From assembly GCA_905234765.1 (NCBI GenBank), contig CAJOIF010000003.1, positions 1 to 64,000 on the forward strand: a stretch of DNA of 64,000 bases, given 5' to 3'. This document shows positions 25,252 to 34,401 of the stretch, piece by piece (within the stretch, counting starts at the first letter, position 1; every line of letters starts with the position of its first letter). The notes below the pieces were generated by a model. It was not told the origin of the DNA. It was given only the letters and a program-made list of their open reading frames with translations, and searched no databases. The translations under genes and the position numbers were made by a program. This stretch comes from an uncultured Bacteroidales bacterium. GTDB taxonomy: Bacteria > Bacteroidota > Bacteroidia > Bacteroidales > F082.

Positions 25252-28200
25252 TCAAAATCCGCCGTTGCCGATGCCAGCATATTTCAGTCGGTTGAGGAAA
25301 TCGAGCATCGCCTCATAAGGCACTGCCACGTATTGGAAGCGCTTACCATCCTTGGTGCGTGTGCGGTTCTTCTCCTTGATATCGGCCAACCGCTGGTTGA
25401 TGTCAGAATAAGTGCAATGCACTTGGAACTGCCCATCGCCACTATTGTAGTTGATATACGTCATAAACATGTCATTCTGGAAGAAATAAGTGATGTTACC
25501 CAAACGGCGGTCGAACATCACATAGCCGTCAACATATTTGTTCACGACATGGCTTCCAAAATTGCCCAAACCGATTTTCCCGACCGAGATGAAAGCATGA
25601 AGCTTGTCGTTCCAAACCATTTTCAGATCTGGAATGACGATGGTATTGCAATAGAAATCAGACGATTCCATTTTCGGATAGCCGCCTGCGAGTTCGATAT
25701 TCTTGCGCATTTCCTCCGTCTTTTCCTTCGAGTTCTCCGAGCGGAAATAGGACAAATAATTGGTCTTGGTCAAGTCGATTGACATCCCCACCGCATTGGC
25801 ATAGACCTCTGCCATAGCTTCCATTGCCTTGTCGTCAAATGCCGGAGCATTGAACACATTGAGGCCCTGCCAAGTGATGCTGTCGTTGGGATATTGATGG
25901 TAATCACCATGGACAATAAATTTGGCCAACGGGGTGTCAAAACCAAGGTCAGTGCTGCCGTGTCCTTTGACAATGCCTTTCGAATCGAGTTCAAGATAAG
26001 AGTCATATTGGGTCGAGTCGGTCACCACAAAACGCGGTGTATCGGCATCAAACCACAGGACGCCATTGGAGACCGCCACCTCGTCAGTATCGGTCCTCCC
26101 CTTTCGTGGAGTCAGGAACGCGCCAAAATAGCCTCCATCGATGGCCAGCTGGTAGGCAAGACCATTACACATATTCGGCTCCGTCTCTCGGATGTGCTCC
26201 ATATCGACAGGGATACGGATAGCCCGTGGATTAATATTGGCAGCCGAGGCAAACCAATGGTGCAAAGCCTCAACGTCACCCTCTCTCGGGACATTATCGG
26301 CTGTCGTTTGGAGCGATTCAAGACTCAGAGAATCTGTAACCTGTGCCTCGTCAGGCTCTTCTTCAAAGGCAAGCAAAGCAAACTTACCGTCAAAATAGCC
26401 CAACGGTTCAGAGGCATCCAAGGTCAGACGGCCTTGGAATCCGAACTGAGTACTCAACTTAAACTCATCGTTTTCAGTGATATGAGCATATCCGTGCGAC
26501 ACACCATCAACCGGCACAATCGTATCCATATGAATCGGTGTGTTCACACCATCGGCATTGGTGTAATCCCAAATGCCTTGCGCATCGTAATACTTGCGGC
26601 TATGGATATTGACCACGGCATCCTTATAAAGATGGAATCCGTTCAACGTGTCGGCCAGCAGTTCGCCTCTGATGGGTTCAAGCCTTGACTCTGCATCAAT
26701 GTCCACGTCGTGGTTGTATGGGAACAGAGTAGCATCGGCGATACGAATAATTTTCACGTCATGGGCATGAATGACATAATTGGTCATGTCGTATTCTGCG
26801 CTCATGCTGTAGAATTGCAAGGAATCCTGCTCTGGCACCAAGGAGATGAACTTTGAGGCGTTGCTGTGCACAGCCAACAACTCTTCACGGGTCGTCGCGG
26901 TAGCATAATCTCCAAAACTCTCCTCTGAGTTATACAAGTGAAGGCTATTGGTCGGCATATCCCATTCAGCTTCTTTCAAAGAACAGATGAAATGATTCAT
27001 GGGGAAGTCGAGGTTGCTGTTCAAGTCAAGGTAATCGTATTTCACCTTCTCCGAATCGAAGTCGACCTTGGCGCGGTAGTTGGTAGCTGCAAAGGCAACA
27101 TTGGAAGTGTCGGCAGAATATAGGAGGAAGTTGGCCGAATCAGCCACGAAAGTCCTAGAATCCAAAGCGAAATGGTCGGAGTCGAACTCGGTCAAGCCAA
27201 AACGCAGCTTACCGTCGGCAGAATAGCCCTCAGGTGAGAGGCTGGTCTTACCTGTGAAATAGGTGTCACCATACATGCAAATCGGGTTACCGACCGTCTC
27301 TGTTGTCAACTCGGGTTTGCGCACATCCCATTTCAGTCGAAGCGCATCAGCATTGGCCATCGGGAACATCGTGCCGTCTTCTCTCGGCACCATCTTGAAA
27401 TGGTTAGTGACTGCCGTCACGGAATCGGGATAAAGCATAAACACATCCGACTTGAACGAAGCAGTCTGATAATCAAGCTGTCCGTTTCCATAGAAGCCAC
27501 TTGACGAGAGATGCACCTCGTTGTGCAGCCTGCCCAAATCACCGTACATCGGATAAGACTCTGTCTCATTTTCGCCAATTTGATGCCCGAAGCCCAAGGA
27601 ATAATCCTCCATGACTACCAGCGGCTCAACAATATTGGGTAAGATACCAGCCGAGACCAACTCACCGTCAAAACGCACCTTCCTCATCGTAAGGTCATTC
27701 AGGCTATCCACGACGAAAGGATACAAGACATAGAAAAACTTACCCTCCAAGTCGTCGGAAGTCATCACCGAATCTACGCTGCCGGGATGGAACACGCCAC
27801 CGTTGATTTTTCTGTAGAACTTAAAGCCCTCTGCATCACTATGGAAGATCGGGTACTCTGGCGTTTCCACACGGCTCGACTTATTGTCGCCATGGTCGAT
27901 CTCCAACCGACCCTGCAATCTTTCCAAAGTGCCATCAATAGGAATAATCTGTTTGCCTTTGCGGGCATAGAACCGCAGTGAGTCGACCTTGCTCATCTCA
28001 ATGGTGAATTGGTCGTATGAAAAGCGACAATCCTTTGTAAAAAACTCAAACATACCCGCCAAAATCCCACCCGAGAACTGGAAGTCACGATTCTTCTTGA
28101 AGACAAGACGTCCATTATCAGGGATAATAACCACCCGTTTACGGTCGCTCAAGGCGATAGCCGAACCATTAATGCCATCAATCTGGCTTGTTATGCCAAA

Positions 28201-29898
28201 CACTATCAAGTCATTGGTGGCCAAATCAAGACGAATGTTGGGACGGCGTCCCGTTGTAGCGGTATGCAGCTTGATCACATCAAAATCGATGCTTTCGTAA
28301 TACGAGTCTATGACATCGAAGAAACGCGGAAGTGCCGTCGCCCATTTGGTTTCAGAGTCATACTCCATATAGCCCAAGGCTTGCAAGCGCAACAACAATG
28401 AGAGCACCTGCTCGTAAGGATATTTTAGGAAAGAAGCCAAATCACTCACACTGAAACGCACCTGCCTATCAACGTTGCTGAACCCATCCAAAAACTTCTT
28501 AATGCGAATCATGGGATGGGTGCCGTCAAGACCTTGCAACTTCTTGAACTCGTCGAAACGGAAATAATTCACCGAAACCACATCGCCTTCGCTGTTGGGA
28601 TTGACGCTCTCCATCCTTCTGAAGTCAATCGTGGGCGTATCAATGTTCCAATACATCGCCTCAATGAAAAGGTCAAGGCCGTGAAAATGGTCATGAAAAG
28701 GGGCATCGCTGAACCCTTGTCCTTGTTCTTCTCTGTAAACCATCATATTACGAGTCTTGTTGTCGTAACGAAATCCCAAATTGTTATGGTAGATGGAATC
28801 TCTTTCGTTAGCGCCAGCAATCGTATCCTCCAAAAAAAGCCGCAACATGACATGGTCTGAAACCAATAATTCATCCATTGACATCACGAATCGCGGCGAC
28901 TCCGCCCTCAAAATCTCTTTCCCTCCTTGATAGAAACGGAATGAAGCCTTGTTTTCCACGCCGCCGAACACATCCACTTGATTGCCCATCATACCGATAC
29001 CTCCCCTAAAATCAATGTTTTTCATTATGTTATGAATCTCATAATCAGATCTGTACGATTTCACACGGGGAAACATCGTCTTTTCATTGGGCGTGTTCAC
29101 CAACACCTTGTCTTCATAGCGGCAGAGGATGTCTTCGTCAAAATGCTGTCTTTCATGGAAGATTACAGAATCAATGGCGTACTCCGATTTGTTCAGATCC
29201 AAGGTGTAATAATTCGGGAGAACAACAAACACCTTATCGGCGGGCAGACCAAAGCGCGACCAATCGGCTCGTCCACCCATACCTTCCCAACGATTGCCTT
29301 CAAGGTAATAAATGCCTTTGGTGTCTTTCAGCACCGACTCGTCCTTTTGCGATGCCAAAACCAACGTACCGTCAATCGTCAGTTCAAAGCGTTCTTTCGA
29401 AGGGAAGCCTATCAAGGCATCACGAAGGAACCACTTGGAATTACCACGTGCAGAAAGCACCTTATTGACAAAGATACTTTGGCAGGAACTCAAATACTTG
29501 TCTATCCCATTCATCGAATTGCGGGCCTTGCTATCGGTGAATGTCAGCCAGTTGTTAACCTCCTGATGGGACAGATTCGCTGTCGGAATCTTTTGCAGAA
29601 CCTCCACGAAATTGAAAATGTTGGCATATGTATTGCCCCCACTTTTGGCGTGGAGCAGTTCACATAGCTGCATCACCGTGTTGACTTCCTCATCTGAATA
29701 ATAGCTGTCCCACACTCCACTGAAGCCCTTCATTATCTTGCTGGCATCGTCGCGATCCTGCTTCGAAGTGGAACTGGTCAGATAAGCGGATAACGCCTCA
29801 TAAAAAGCATTCTTCTCGGTAGGGAAAAACGCCTGTGCACAAGCTGAAGCAATCCCTACAAAAAAAGTCAAAACGGCAAGAAAGATTCCTTTCTTCAT
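25252..29898 (-). CDS. Very large exported protein of unknown function
   Basis: From the ATG at 29898 this is 1548 residues, beginning MKKGIFLAVLTFFVGIASAC with a signal peptide (the longer frame would start at a TTG). Residues about 20-500 are mixed helical. From about 600 onward there are many short segments of the type ADSANFLLYSADTSNVAF and DSDHFALDSRTFV, suggesting a long repeated beta fold. No T9SS tail, lipobox or transmembrane segment was seen, so periplasmic or outer-membrane-associated location is inferred. It starts 21 bp after prmA and is the last gene of the long tpiA operon. I do not recognise the family. Confidence 0.85.
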   Translation of the reverse strand: MKKGIFLAVLTFFVGIASACAQAFFPTEKNAFYEALSAYLTSSTSKQDRDDASKIMKGFSGVWDSYYSDEEVNTVMQLCELLHAKSGGNTYANIFNFVEVLQKIPTANLSHQEVNNWLTFTDSKARNSMNGIDKYLSSCQSIFVNKVLSARGNSKWFLRDALIGFPSKERFELTIDGTLVLASQKDESVLKDTKGIYYLEGNRWEGMGGRADWSRFGLPADKVFVVLPNYYTLDLNKSEYAIDSVIFHERQHFDEDILCRYEDKVLVNTPNEKTMFPRVKSYRSDYEIHNIMKNIDFRGGIGMMGNQVDVFGGVENKASFRFYQGGKEILRAESPRFVMSMDELLVSDHVMLRLFLEDTIAGANERDSIYHNNLGFRYDNKTRNMMVYREEQGQGFSDAPFHDHFHGLDLFIEAMYWNIDTPTIDFRRMESVNPNSEGDVVSVNYFRFDEFKKLQGLDGTHPMIRIKKFLDGFSNVDRQVRFSVSDLASFLKYPYEQVLSLLLRLQALGYMEYDSETKWATALPRFFDVIDSYYESIDFDVIKLHTATTGRRPNIRLDLATNDLIVFGITSQIDGINGSAIALSDRKRVVIIPDNGRLVFKKNRDFQFSGGILAGMFEFFTKDCRFSYDQFTIEMSKVDSLRFYARKGKQIIPIDGTLERLQGRLEIDHGDNKSSRVETPEYPIFHSDAEGFKFYRKINGGVFHPGSVDSVMTSDDLEGKFFYVLYPFVVDSLNDLTMRKVRFDGELVSAGILPNIVEPLVVMEDYSLGFGHQIGENETESYPMYGDLGRLHNEVHLSSSGFYGNGQLDYQTASFKSDVFMLYPDSVTAVTNHFKMVPREDGTMFPMANADALRLKWDVRKPELTTETVGNPICMYGDTYFTGKTSLSPEGYSADGKLRFGLTEFDSDHFALDSRTFVADSANFLLYSADTSNVAFAATNYRAKVDFDSEKVKYDYLDLNSNLDFPMNHFICSLKEAEWDMPTNSLHLYNSEESFGDYATATTREELLAVHSNASKFISLVPEQDSLQFYSMSAEYDMTNYVIHAHDVKIIRIADATLFPYNHDVDIDAESRLEPIRGELLADTLNGFHLYKDAVVNIHSRKYYDAQGIWDYTNADGVNTPIHMDTIVPVDGVSHGYAHITENDEFKLSTQFGFQGRLTLDASEPLGYFDGKFALLAFEEEPDEAQVTDSLSLESLQTTADNVPREGDVEALHHWFASAANINPRAIRIPVDMEHIRETEPNMCNGLAYQLAIDGGYFGAFLTPRKGRTDTDEVAVSNGVLWFDADTPRFVVTDSTQYDSYLELDSKGIVKGHGSTDLGFDTPLAKFIVHGDYHQYPNDSITWQGLNVFNAPAFDDKAMEAMAEVYANAVGMSIDLTKTNYLSYFRSENSKEKTEEMRKNIELAGGYPKMESSDFYCNTIVIPDLKMVWNDKLHAFISVGKIGLGNFGSHVVNKYVDGYVMFDRRLGNITYFFQNDMFMTYINYNSGDGQFQVHCTYSDINQRLADIKEKNRTRTKDGKRFQYVAVPYEAMLDFLNRLKYAGIGNGGF

Positions 29899-29919
29899 AA
29901 AACAAATATTGATTTTCAA

Positions 29920-30750
29920 TTATTTACAAAACTCAGCAGCCACCCAGTTGTTACGACTCAAGTGACGGCGATAACGTAAACCCAATCGTTCAGCCTCTGA
30001 TTGGATGCTCGGCAAGTCCTCGGTATAGAAACCGCTAAAGAAAATATGCGCGTTCGGATTCATCGCCTCCACATAACAATGCATGTCACGTAAGAGGATA
30101 TTGCGGTTGATGTTAGCCAACACCACATCAAAACAGCCTTGAATCGCCGAAGCGTCACCGAGGACGATGTCGATATCGGAGATGCCGTTCAACTCGCAGT
30201 TGGTGAAAGCGTTGCGATAAGCCCACTCGTCATTGTCAATGGCAACTGTCTTAGCGGCACCCAGTTTCTTGGCCAAAATTGCCAACACCGCCGTACCGCT
30301 CCCCATATCGAGCACCGTTTTTCCTTGAAAATCAGTCTCCAACATCAGCGTGATAATCTGTGCGGTGGTCTCGTGATTGGCCGTGCCAAATGACATCTTC
30401 GGTTCAATGACCAAATCAAACTCAAAACTTGGGTCGGGTTCATGAAAGGGCGCCCTCACTCGACACCGCTCATTGACCACCACCGGCTGATAAGAAGCTT
30501 CCCACAACTCGTTCCAGTCCTTGTCGGGCATCTCCTCCACCGTCAACAAACGGATATCGGAGAAAGAAGGTTCAAGCAGTAGGTTCTCTACAGCCATATC
30601 ATCGCGATTATCGTCTGAACAATAAGCCTTTAGACTAAGGTTGTCGTCCATGAACGAGTCGAAACCCAATTCGGCCAACATAGTGGTCAGCATATCGTGC
30701 TGAATGTCGGACGTGGGTGCGGTAAAGGTGAATTCGAAAGTCTTCATCAT
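29920..30750 (-). CDS. prmA: Ribosomal protein L11 methyltransferase
   Basis: PrmA trimethylates ribosomal protein L11 using S-adenosylmethionine. The 276-residue protein has an N-terminal L11-recognition domain, then the SAM-binding motif VLDMGSGTAVLAILAKKLGA (about 150-170), AIDNDEWAYRNAFTNCELN and DVVLANINRNILL, the family's catalytic-site signature. Size is typical. Its ATG overlaps the tpiA stop by 4 bp (ATGA). Confidence 0.97.
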   Translation of the reverse strand: MMKTFEFTFTAPTSDIQHDMLTTMLAELGFDSFMDDNLSLKAYCSDDNRDDMAVENLLLEPSFSDIRLLTVEEMPDKDWNELWEASYQPVVVNERCRVRAPFHEPDPSFEFDLVIEPKMSFGTANHETTAQIITLMLETDFQGKTVLDMGSGTAVLAILAKKLGAAKTVAIDNDEWAYRNAFTNCELNGISDIDIVLGDASAIQGCFDVVLANINRNILLRDMHCYVEAMNPNAHIFFSGFYTEDLPSIQSEAERLGLRYRRHLSRNNWVAAEFCK

Positions 30751-31526
30751 TCCTCCCCGATGTGTGAGGCTTGGTTGCAGATGGAGACGAAGTCATCGGC
30801 TTTCAGTGAGGCGCCACCAATCAAGCCGCCGTCCACATCAGGCTGCGAGAACAGTTCGGTGGCATTCTTGGCGTTGCAACTGCCACCATAAAGGATGCGG
30901 ATTTCATCGGCCGTGGCACCATCATAATGCTCTTTTATCAGAGAACGGATGTAGGCGTGCATTTCCTGTGCCTGTTCGGGTGTGGCGGTCTTGCCAGTGC
31001 CGATGGCCCAGACAGGTTCGTAAGCGATGATGGTGTCGTAGATGGCATCACCATCCAAATGGAACAAGCCTTTTTCCAACTGCTCCTTGACCACTTCAAA
31101 ATGACGACCTGCCTCTCGTTCCTCAAGCACTTCTCCCACACAGAAAATGGGGGACATATTATTCTCAATCAGACGATTCACTTTCTCTGCAAGGATTTCG
31201 TTTGTCTCGCTAAAGTATTTCCTCCTCTCGCTGTGACCGACAATGCAATAATCCACATCGATAGACTTCAGCATCTTGGCCGACACCTCGCCCGTGTAGG
31301 CACCCTTGTCGTATGCGCTGCAATTCTGGGCTCCAACATTGAAACGCTGCTCGTCAAACTCAAAGTCGGTCAACAACTCCAAATACGGGAACGGCGGGCA
31401 GATAATGACTTCGCAATTCAACTCGTCCTGTTCGTCTAAGCGGTCAAGAATGTCATCGACCAAAGTTTCGGCCTCATCGAAAGTGAGGTTCATTTTCCAA
31501 TTTCCTGCTACGATTTTGCTTCTCAT
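30747..31526 (-). CDS. tpiA: Triosephosphate isomerase
   Basis: TpiA interconverts dihydroxyacetone phosphate and glyceraldehyde 3-phosphate. The 259-residue protein has all active-site parts: AGNWKMN (Asn/Lys near 10-12), YCIVGHSERRKYF (His near 100), AYEPVWAIGTGKTATPEQAQ (catalytic Glu near 170), and ILYGGSCNAKNA plus DGGLIGGASLKADDF for phosphate binding. It lies 77 bp after the esterase gene and overlaps prmA by 4 bp. In Bacteroides, tpiA is also found near a BT_3928-type gene and DUF1599, as here. Confidence 0.98.
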   Translation of the reverse strand: MRSKIVAGNWKMNLTFDEAETLVDDILDRLDEQDELNCEVIICPPFPYLELLTDFEFDEQRFNVGAQNCSAYDKGAYTGEVSAKMLKSIDVDYCIVGHSERRKYFSETNEILAEKVNRLIENNMSPIFCVGEVLEEREAGRHFEVVKEQLEKGLFHLDGDAIYDTIIAYEPVWAIGTGKTATPEQAQEMHAYIRSLIKEHYDGATADEIRILYGGSCNAKNATELFSQPDVDGGLIGGASLKADDFVSICNQASHIGEE

Positions 31527-31603
31527 GGTATGTAGATTTTAAGAATTATTGATTCAAGATTTGTGCAAAATAAGGCATTTTCGACGACATTCGCAAATTA
31601 AAA

Positions 31604-32554
31604 TCACTTCACCCGAATTTGGCGGCCTGACCACAGCTTGGTCTTTCTGGAGAAGCCATTAAGCTGGCAAAGGATGGAGACGGTAGTATAATGTTCCACT
31701 GCGATGGATGCAAGCGTATCGCCTCGCTTCACCACATAGTATTTCTTGCGCTCCCTAAGTGGCGGATACACAGCTTCCACGACATTCACGACAAAACGGT
31801 CCATGTCGTCGTAGGCTACCTCCAACAAGTCAGTCGACATGGAAAACGACCTGTTGACAGGTCGGTCAGGGTCGGTCAAAGAATGTGAAAACAGCCACTC
31901 ATAAGTCTGTCGAAGATAAAACACACGCGCCAGACGGGAGTGGTTCTCCCCTTCCAGACGGTCGTAAATCAAGCGGGTAGTGTCGCCACAAGCGCGTATG
32001 GAGTCAACCACACGGTCGGAACAGCCCACTGGTACTGCCAGGTCGGCCGTCCCGTGGATAATCCAAAGAGGCAAAGTGGCCAAACCGCACAATGTGTCAC
32101 AGGTGGCGCCGCCACACATCGCCATAGCAGCCGCTACCTTTTCGGGGTATTTCGCCGCAACATTCAAAGTGCCATATCCGCCCATGCTCATACCAAGCAC
32201 ATAGAACCGATTGGTGTCCACCTTGTAGTGGTCGTCTATCCATTTGTACAGATTCATCACGCGCTCCGGCTCCCACGAATCCTGAGCCTGAGGTGCAGCC
32301 ACGATCGCATTAATAGCGCGACCACGATACAAAGCATCAATACAGCCGTATCGCAGCACCATCTCCAAGGAATCACCACTCAGACTCTTGCCATGCAAAA
32401 ACATCACCAAAGGCAATTCTTCCGATGCCTCATAACTATCTGGGAGATAGAGCCAAAAATCGTACCCATCCTCGACAAAGCCTCTGCAAGCCATCAGTTG
32501 TGCCGACAAAGTCATAGGCAACAAAAGCAATGTCAGGATAAGCAGTCTCTTCAT
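31604..32554 (-). CDS. Exported esterase-like hydrolase with C-terminal LysM domain
   Basis: The ATG at 32554 gives 316 residues starting MKRLLILTLLLLPMTLSAQ (signal peptide). The alpha/beta-hydrolase part has an oxyanion-region LVMFLHGKS, the nucleophile elbow LGMSMGGYGTLNVA (Ser near 145), then LWIIHGTADLAVP for the acid and a His in GENHSRLARVFYL. The end (about 268-316) is a LysM domain, KKYYVVKRGDTLASIAVEHY through LWSGRQIRVK, which binds peptidoglycan or related glycans. Likely a periplasmic carbohydrate esterase tethered to the wall (inference). It follows the thioesterase by 5 bp. Confidence 0.88.
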   Translation of the reverse strand: MKRLLILTLLLLPMTLSAQLMACRGFVEDGYDFWLYLPDSYEASEELPLVMFLHGKSLSGDSLEMVLRYGCIDALYRGRAINAIVAAPQAQDSWEPERVMNLYKWIDDHYKVDTNRFYVLGMSMGGYGTLNVAAKYPEKVAAAMAMCGGATCDTLCGLATLPLWIIHGTADLAVPVGCSDRVVDSIRACGDTTRLIYDRLEGENHSRLARVFYLRQTYEWLFSHSLTDPDRPVNRSFSMSTDLLEVAYDDMDRFVVNVVEAVYPPLRERKKYYVVKRGDTLASIAVEHYTTVSILCQLNGFSRKTKLWSGRQIRVK

Positions 32555-32559
32555 GGCAT

Positions 32560-33327
32560 TCAATTGCTTATGTTCTGAAAAAGCAACTTACAACGGCAAA
32601 CCTCCATCGAATTTCCCCCTTCGGATTCAGTCTTTACCAAACGCACACAATACTCACTTTCAGCGGTTTGCTCTCTATAGAAACTCAACTTGTCGCCTTG
32701 GTGCGCTTCCGCAACATAGGCAATCTCAAAACGTTTGAGCTGATGCTCGCGATACCAGGCAATGCCCCATAGGTCAAGTACATGCTCAATATACTTCACC
32801 GAATTGACATGCCCGTTGATGTCGATGTCATTGTAATTGATGTCGATAGTGCGCACCAATTCGGCGGTTTCCGATACCTTCACTCGACCTCCTTTTTCAA
32901 TCGGACAGGGCTTGTCGTCCACAATCCAGTCGTTAATGGCACCATGGTCGATGGAGAAGATGTCCGTGGGCTGGCGTGTCTCTGTGTCAATCATCGCCCA
33001 AATGGAACGGCCATAACCATAGATACGGCCCCTGCCGTCCGACACACAGAAATTGCGGCTGGTAAAGAACTTCATGGCGCCTTCCACCCAAGTCTCCACC
33101 GTGTAGTGTTCATGTTGTCCTGGCATCTCAGTCATCTCAATGGCCAATCTCGAAAGCACCCATGACCTCTTGATGGTCATCAGGTACTTCATCCCAAAAC
33201 CACGGTCGGTGGAATGGAAATCCGCGGCATTCAGCATCTGGTTGCCGAGATGGCCGAGAAACATCTTTCCTGAGAAGTCGCAATGGAACGGTTCTGCTAT
33301 GAATTCGTATTTTCCTATTTTATTCAT
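32560..33327 (-). CDS. Acyl-ACP thioesterase (FatA/FatB type)
   Basis: The enzyme releases fatty acids from acyl carrier protein. The 255-residue protein has two hotdog folds: GHLGNQMLNAADFHSTDRGF with MEMTEMPGQHEHYTVETWV-type residues in the first, and INYNDIDINGHVNSVKYIEH with the catalytic Asn/His pattern (DINGHVNS) in the second. Bacterial relatives are common in Bacteroidales. The ATG at 33327 follows the permease stop by 2 bp; a TTG two codons upstream is unlikely. Confidence 0.93.
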   Translation of the reverse strand: MNKIGKYEFIAEPFHCDFSGKMFLGHLGNQMLNAADFHSTDRGFGMKYLMTIKRSWVLSRLAIEMTEMPGQHEHYTVETWVEGAMKFFTSRNFCVSDGRGRIYGYGRSIWAMIDTETRQPTDIFSIDHGAINDWIVDDKPCPIEKGGRVKVSETAELVRTIDINYNDIDINGHVNSVKYIEHVLDLWGIAWYREHQLKRFEIAYVAEAHQGDKLSFYREQTAESEYCVRLVKTESEGGNSMEVCRCKLLFQNISN

Positions 33328-33329
33328 TA

Positions 33330-34397
33330 TCAACTAATTCTTACACGAGGATCGATGATGCCATAAATAATATCCACCACAATATTGACAATAATCAGCA
33401 TGACCGCGATGAGTAGCACCGCACCCATGATGACGGGGAAATCGTATTTGTCGAGCGCGTCGACCACCACCACGCCAATGCCTTTCCAGTCGAAGACATA
33501 CTCCACAAAGACCGCACCTGCCAACAGCGAGGCAAACCAACCCGAGACCGCTGTCACAACGGGGTTCAAGGCATTGCGCAAGGCATGGATGCAGATGACG
33601 CGCCATGGCTTCAGTCCCTTAGCCCGTGCCGTACGCACATAATCCATCGACATAGCTTCGAGCAGGGAGGTACGCGTCAACTCTGTCACTACGGCTAATG
33701 GCCTCATACCTAAGGTTAAAGCGGGAAGAATGAGATTACGCAGACTCAAAAACTCTCCCCCGCCGTATTCGTCAACGGTGTAGAGGCTACCCGTCATGCC
33801 CAAACCTGTATAATGCTCCAACAAAAAGCCGAATAACCAAGCCATGAGGATGGCGGCAAAAAACGAGGGCAACGACATGCCTATCGTGGTAATGAAAAGC
33901 GTCAGTTTGTTCAGAAACTTAGTATTGATGACAGCCGTCAAAATGCCAATCAACAAGCCCAGCAGCATGGCGATGGAGATGGACACTGCCGCCAATAATA
34001 AGGTATTCGGGAAGGCCTCGCCCAAAATATCGGAGACCTTTCGTTTGCTTTGGTAGGACATTCTCAGATAAGGCCCTTTCAGTACGATAGCCGTTGAACC
34101 AAGCGTTGCAATCTTGGCATAACGGCCCATCTTTTGGAGCTTTTGGTCACCCTGGGAGACATCATAAAACGAAATCGGGACCAAATCGTTAAGATAATCA
34201 ACGTATTGTTTACCAAGGCTTTGATTCATCCCCAGTTCCTCGCGGATGGCGTTCACCGAGGCTTCGTCGGCGCGTTGGCCGAGCATCATCTGAGCGGGGT
34301 CGCCAGGCAAGATGTTAAACAGGAAAAACACCAGCGTCGCGACACCCCAAAGCACCGCGATACCATACAGTAATTTCCTGATAACATATGCGCCCAT
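33330..34397 (-). CDS. ABC transporter permease, DppB/OppB type
   Basis: The 355-residue inner-membrane protein has six or so hydrophobic helices, the N-terminal LLYGIAVLWGVATLVFFLFN, and PGDPAQMMLGQRADE. The cytoplasmic EAA loop is VRTARAKGLKPWRVICIHAL. It belongs to the peptide/nickel-type importers. The usual partners (second permease, ATPases, binding protein) are not in this window, so it is either an orphan or its partners are elsewhere. Residues about 75-125 form a larger periplasmic insertion than in OppB. It sits between the BT_3928-like gene (4-bp gap) and the thioesterase. Confidence 0.92.
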   Translation of the reverse strand: MGAYVIRKLLYGIAVLWGVATLVFFLFNILPGDPAQMMLGQRADEASVNAIREELGMNQSLGKQYVDYLNDLVPISFYDVSQGDQKLQKMGRYAKIATLGSTAIVLKGPYLRMSYQSKRKVSDILGEAFPNTLLLAAVSISIAMLLGLLIGILTAVINTKFLNKLTLFITTIGMSLPSFFAAILMAWLFGFLLEHYTGLGMTGSLYTVDEYGGGEFLSLRNLILPALTLGMRPLAVVTELTRTSLLEAMSMDYVRTARAKGLKPWRVICIHALRNALNPVVTAVSGWFASLLAGAVFVEYVFDWKGIGVVVVDALDKYDFPVIMGAVLLIAVMLIIVNIVVDIIYGIIDPRVRIS

Positions 34398-34401
34398 ATC
34401 G

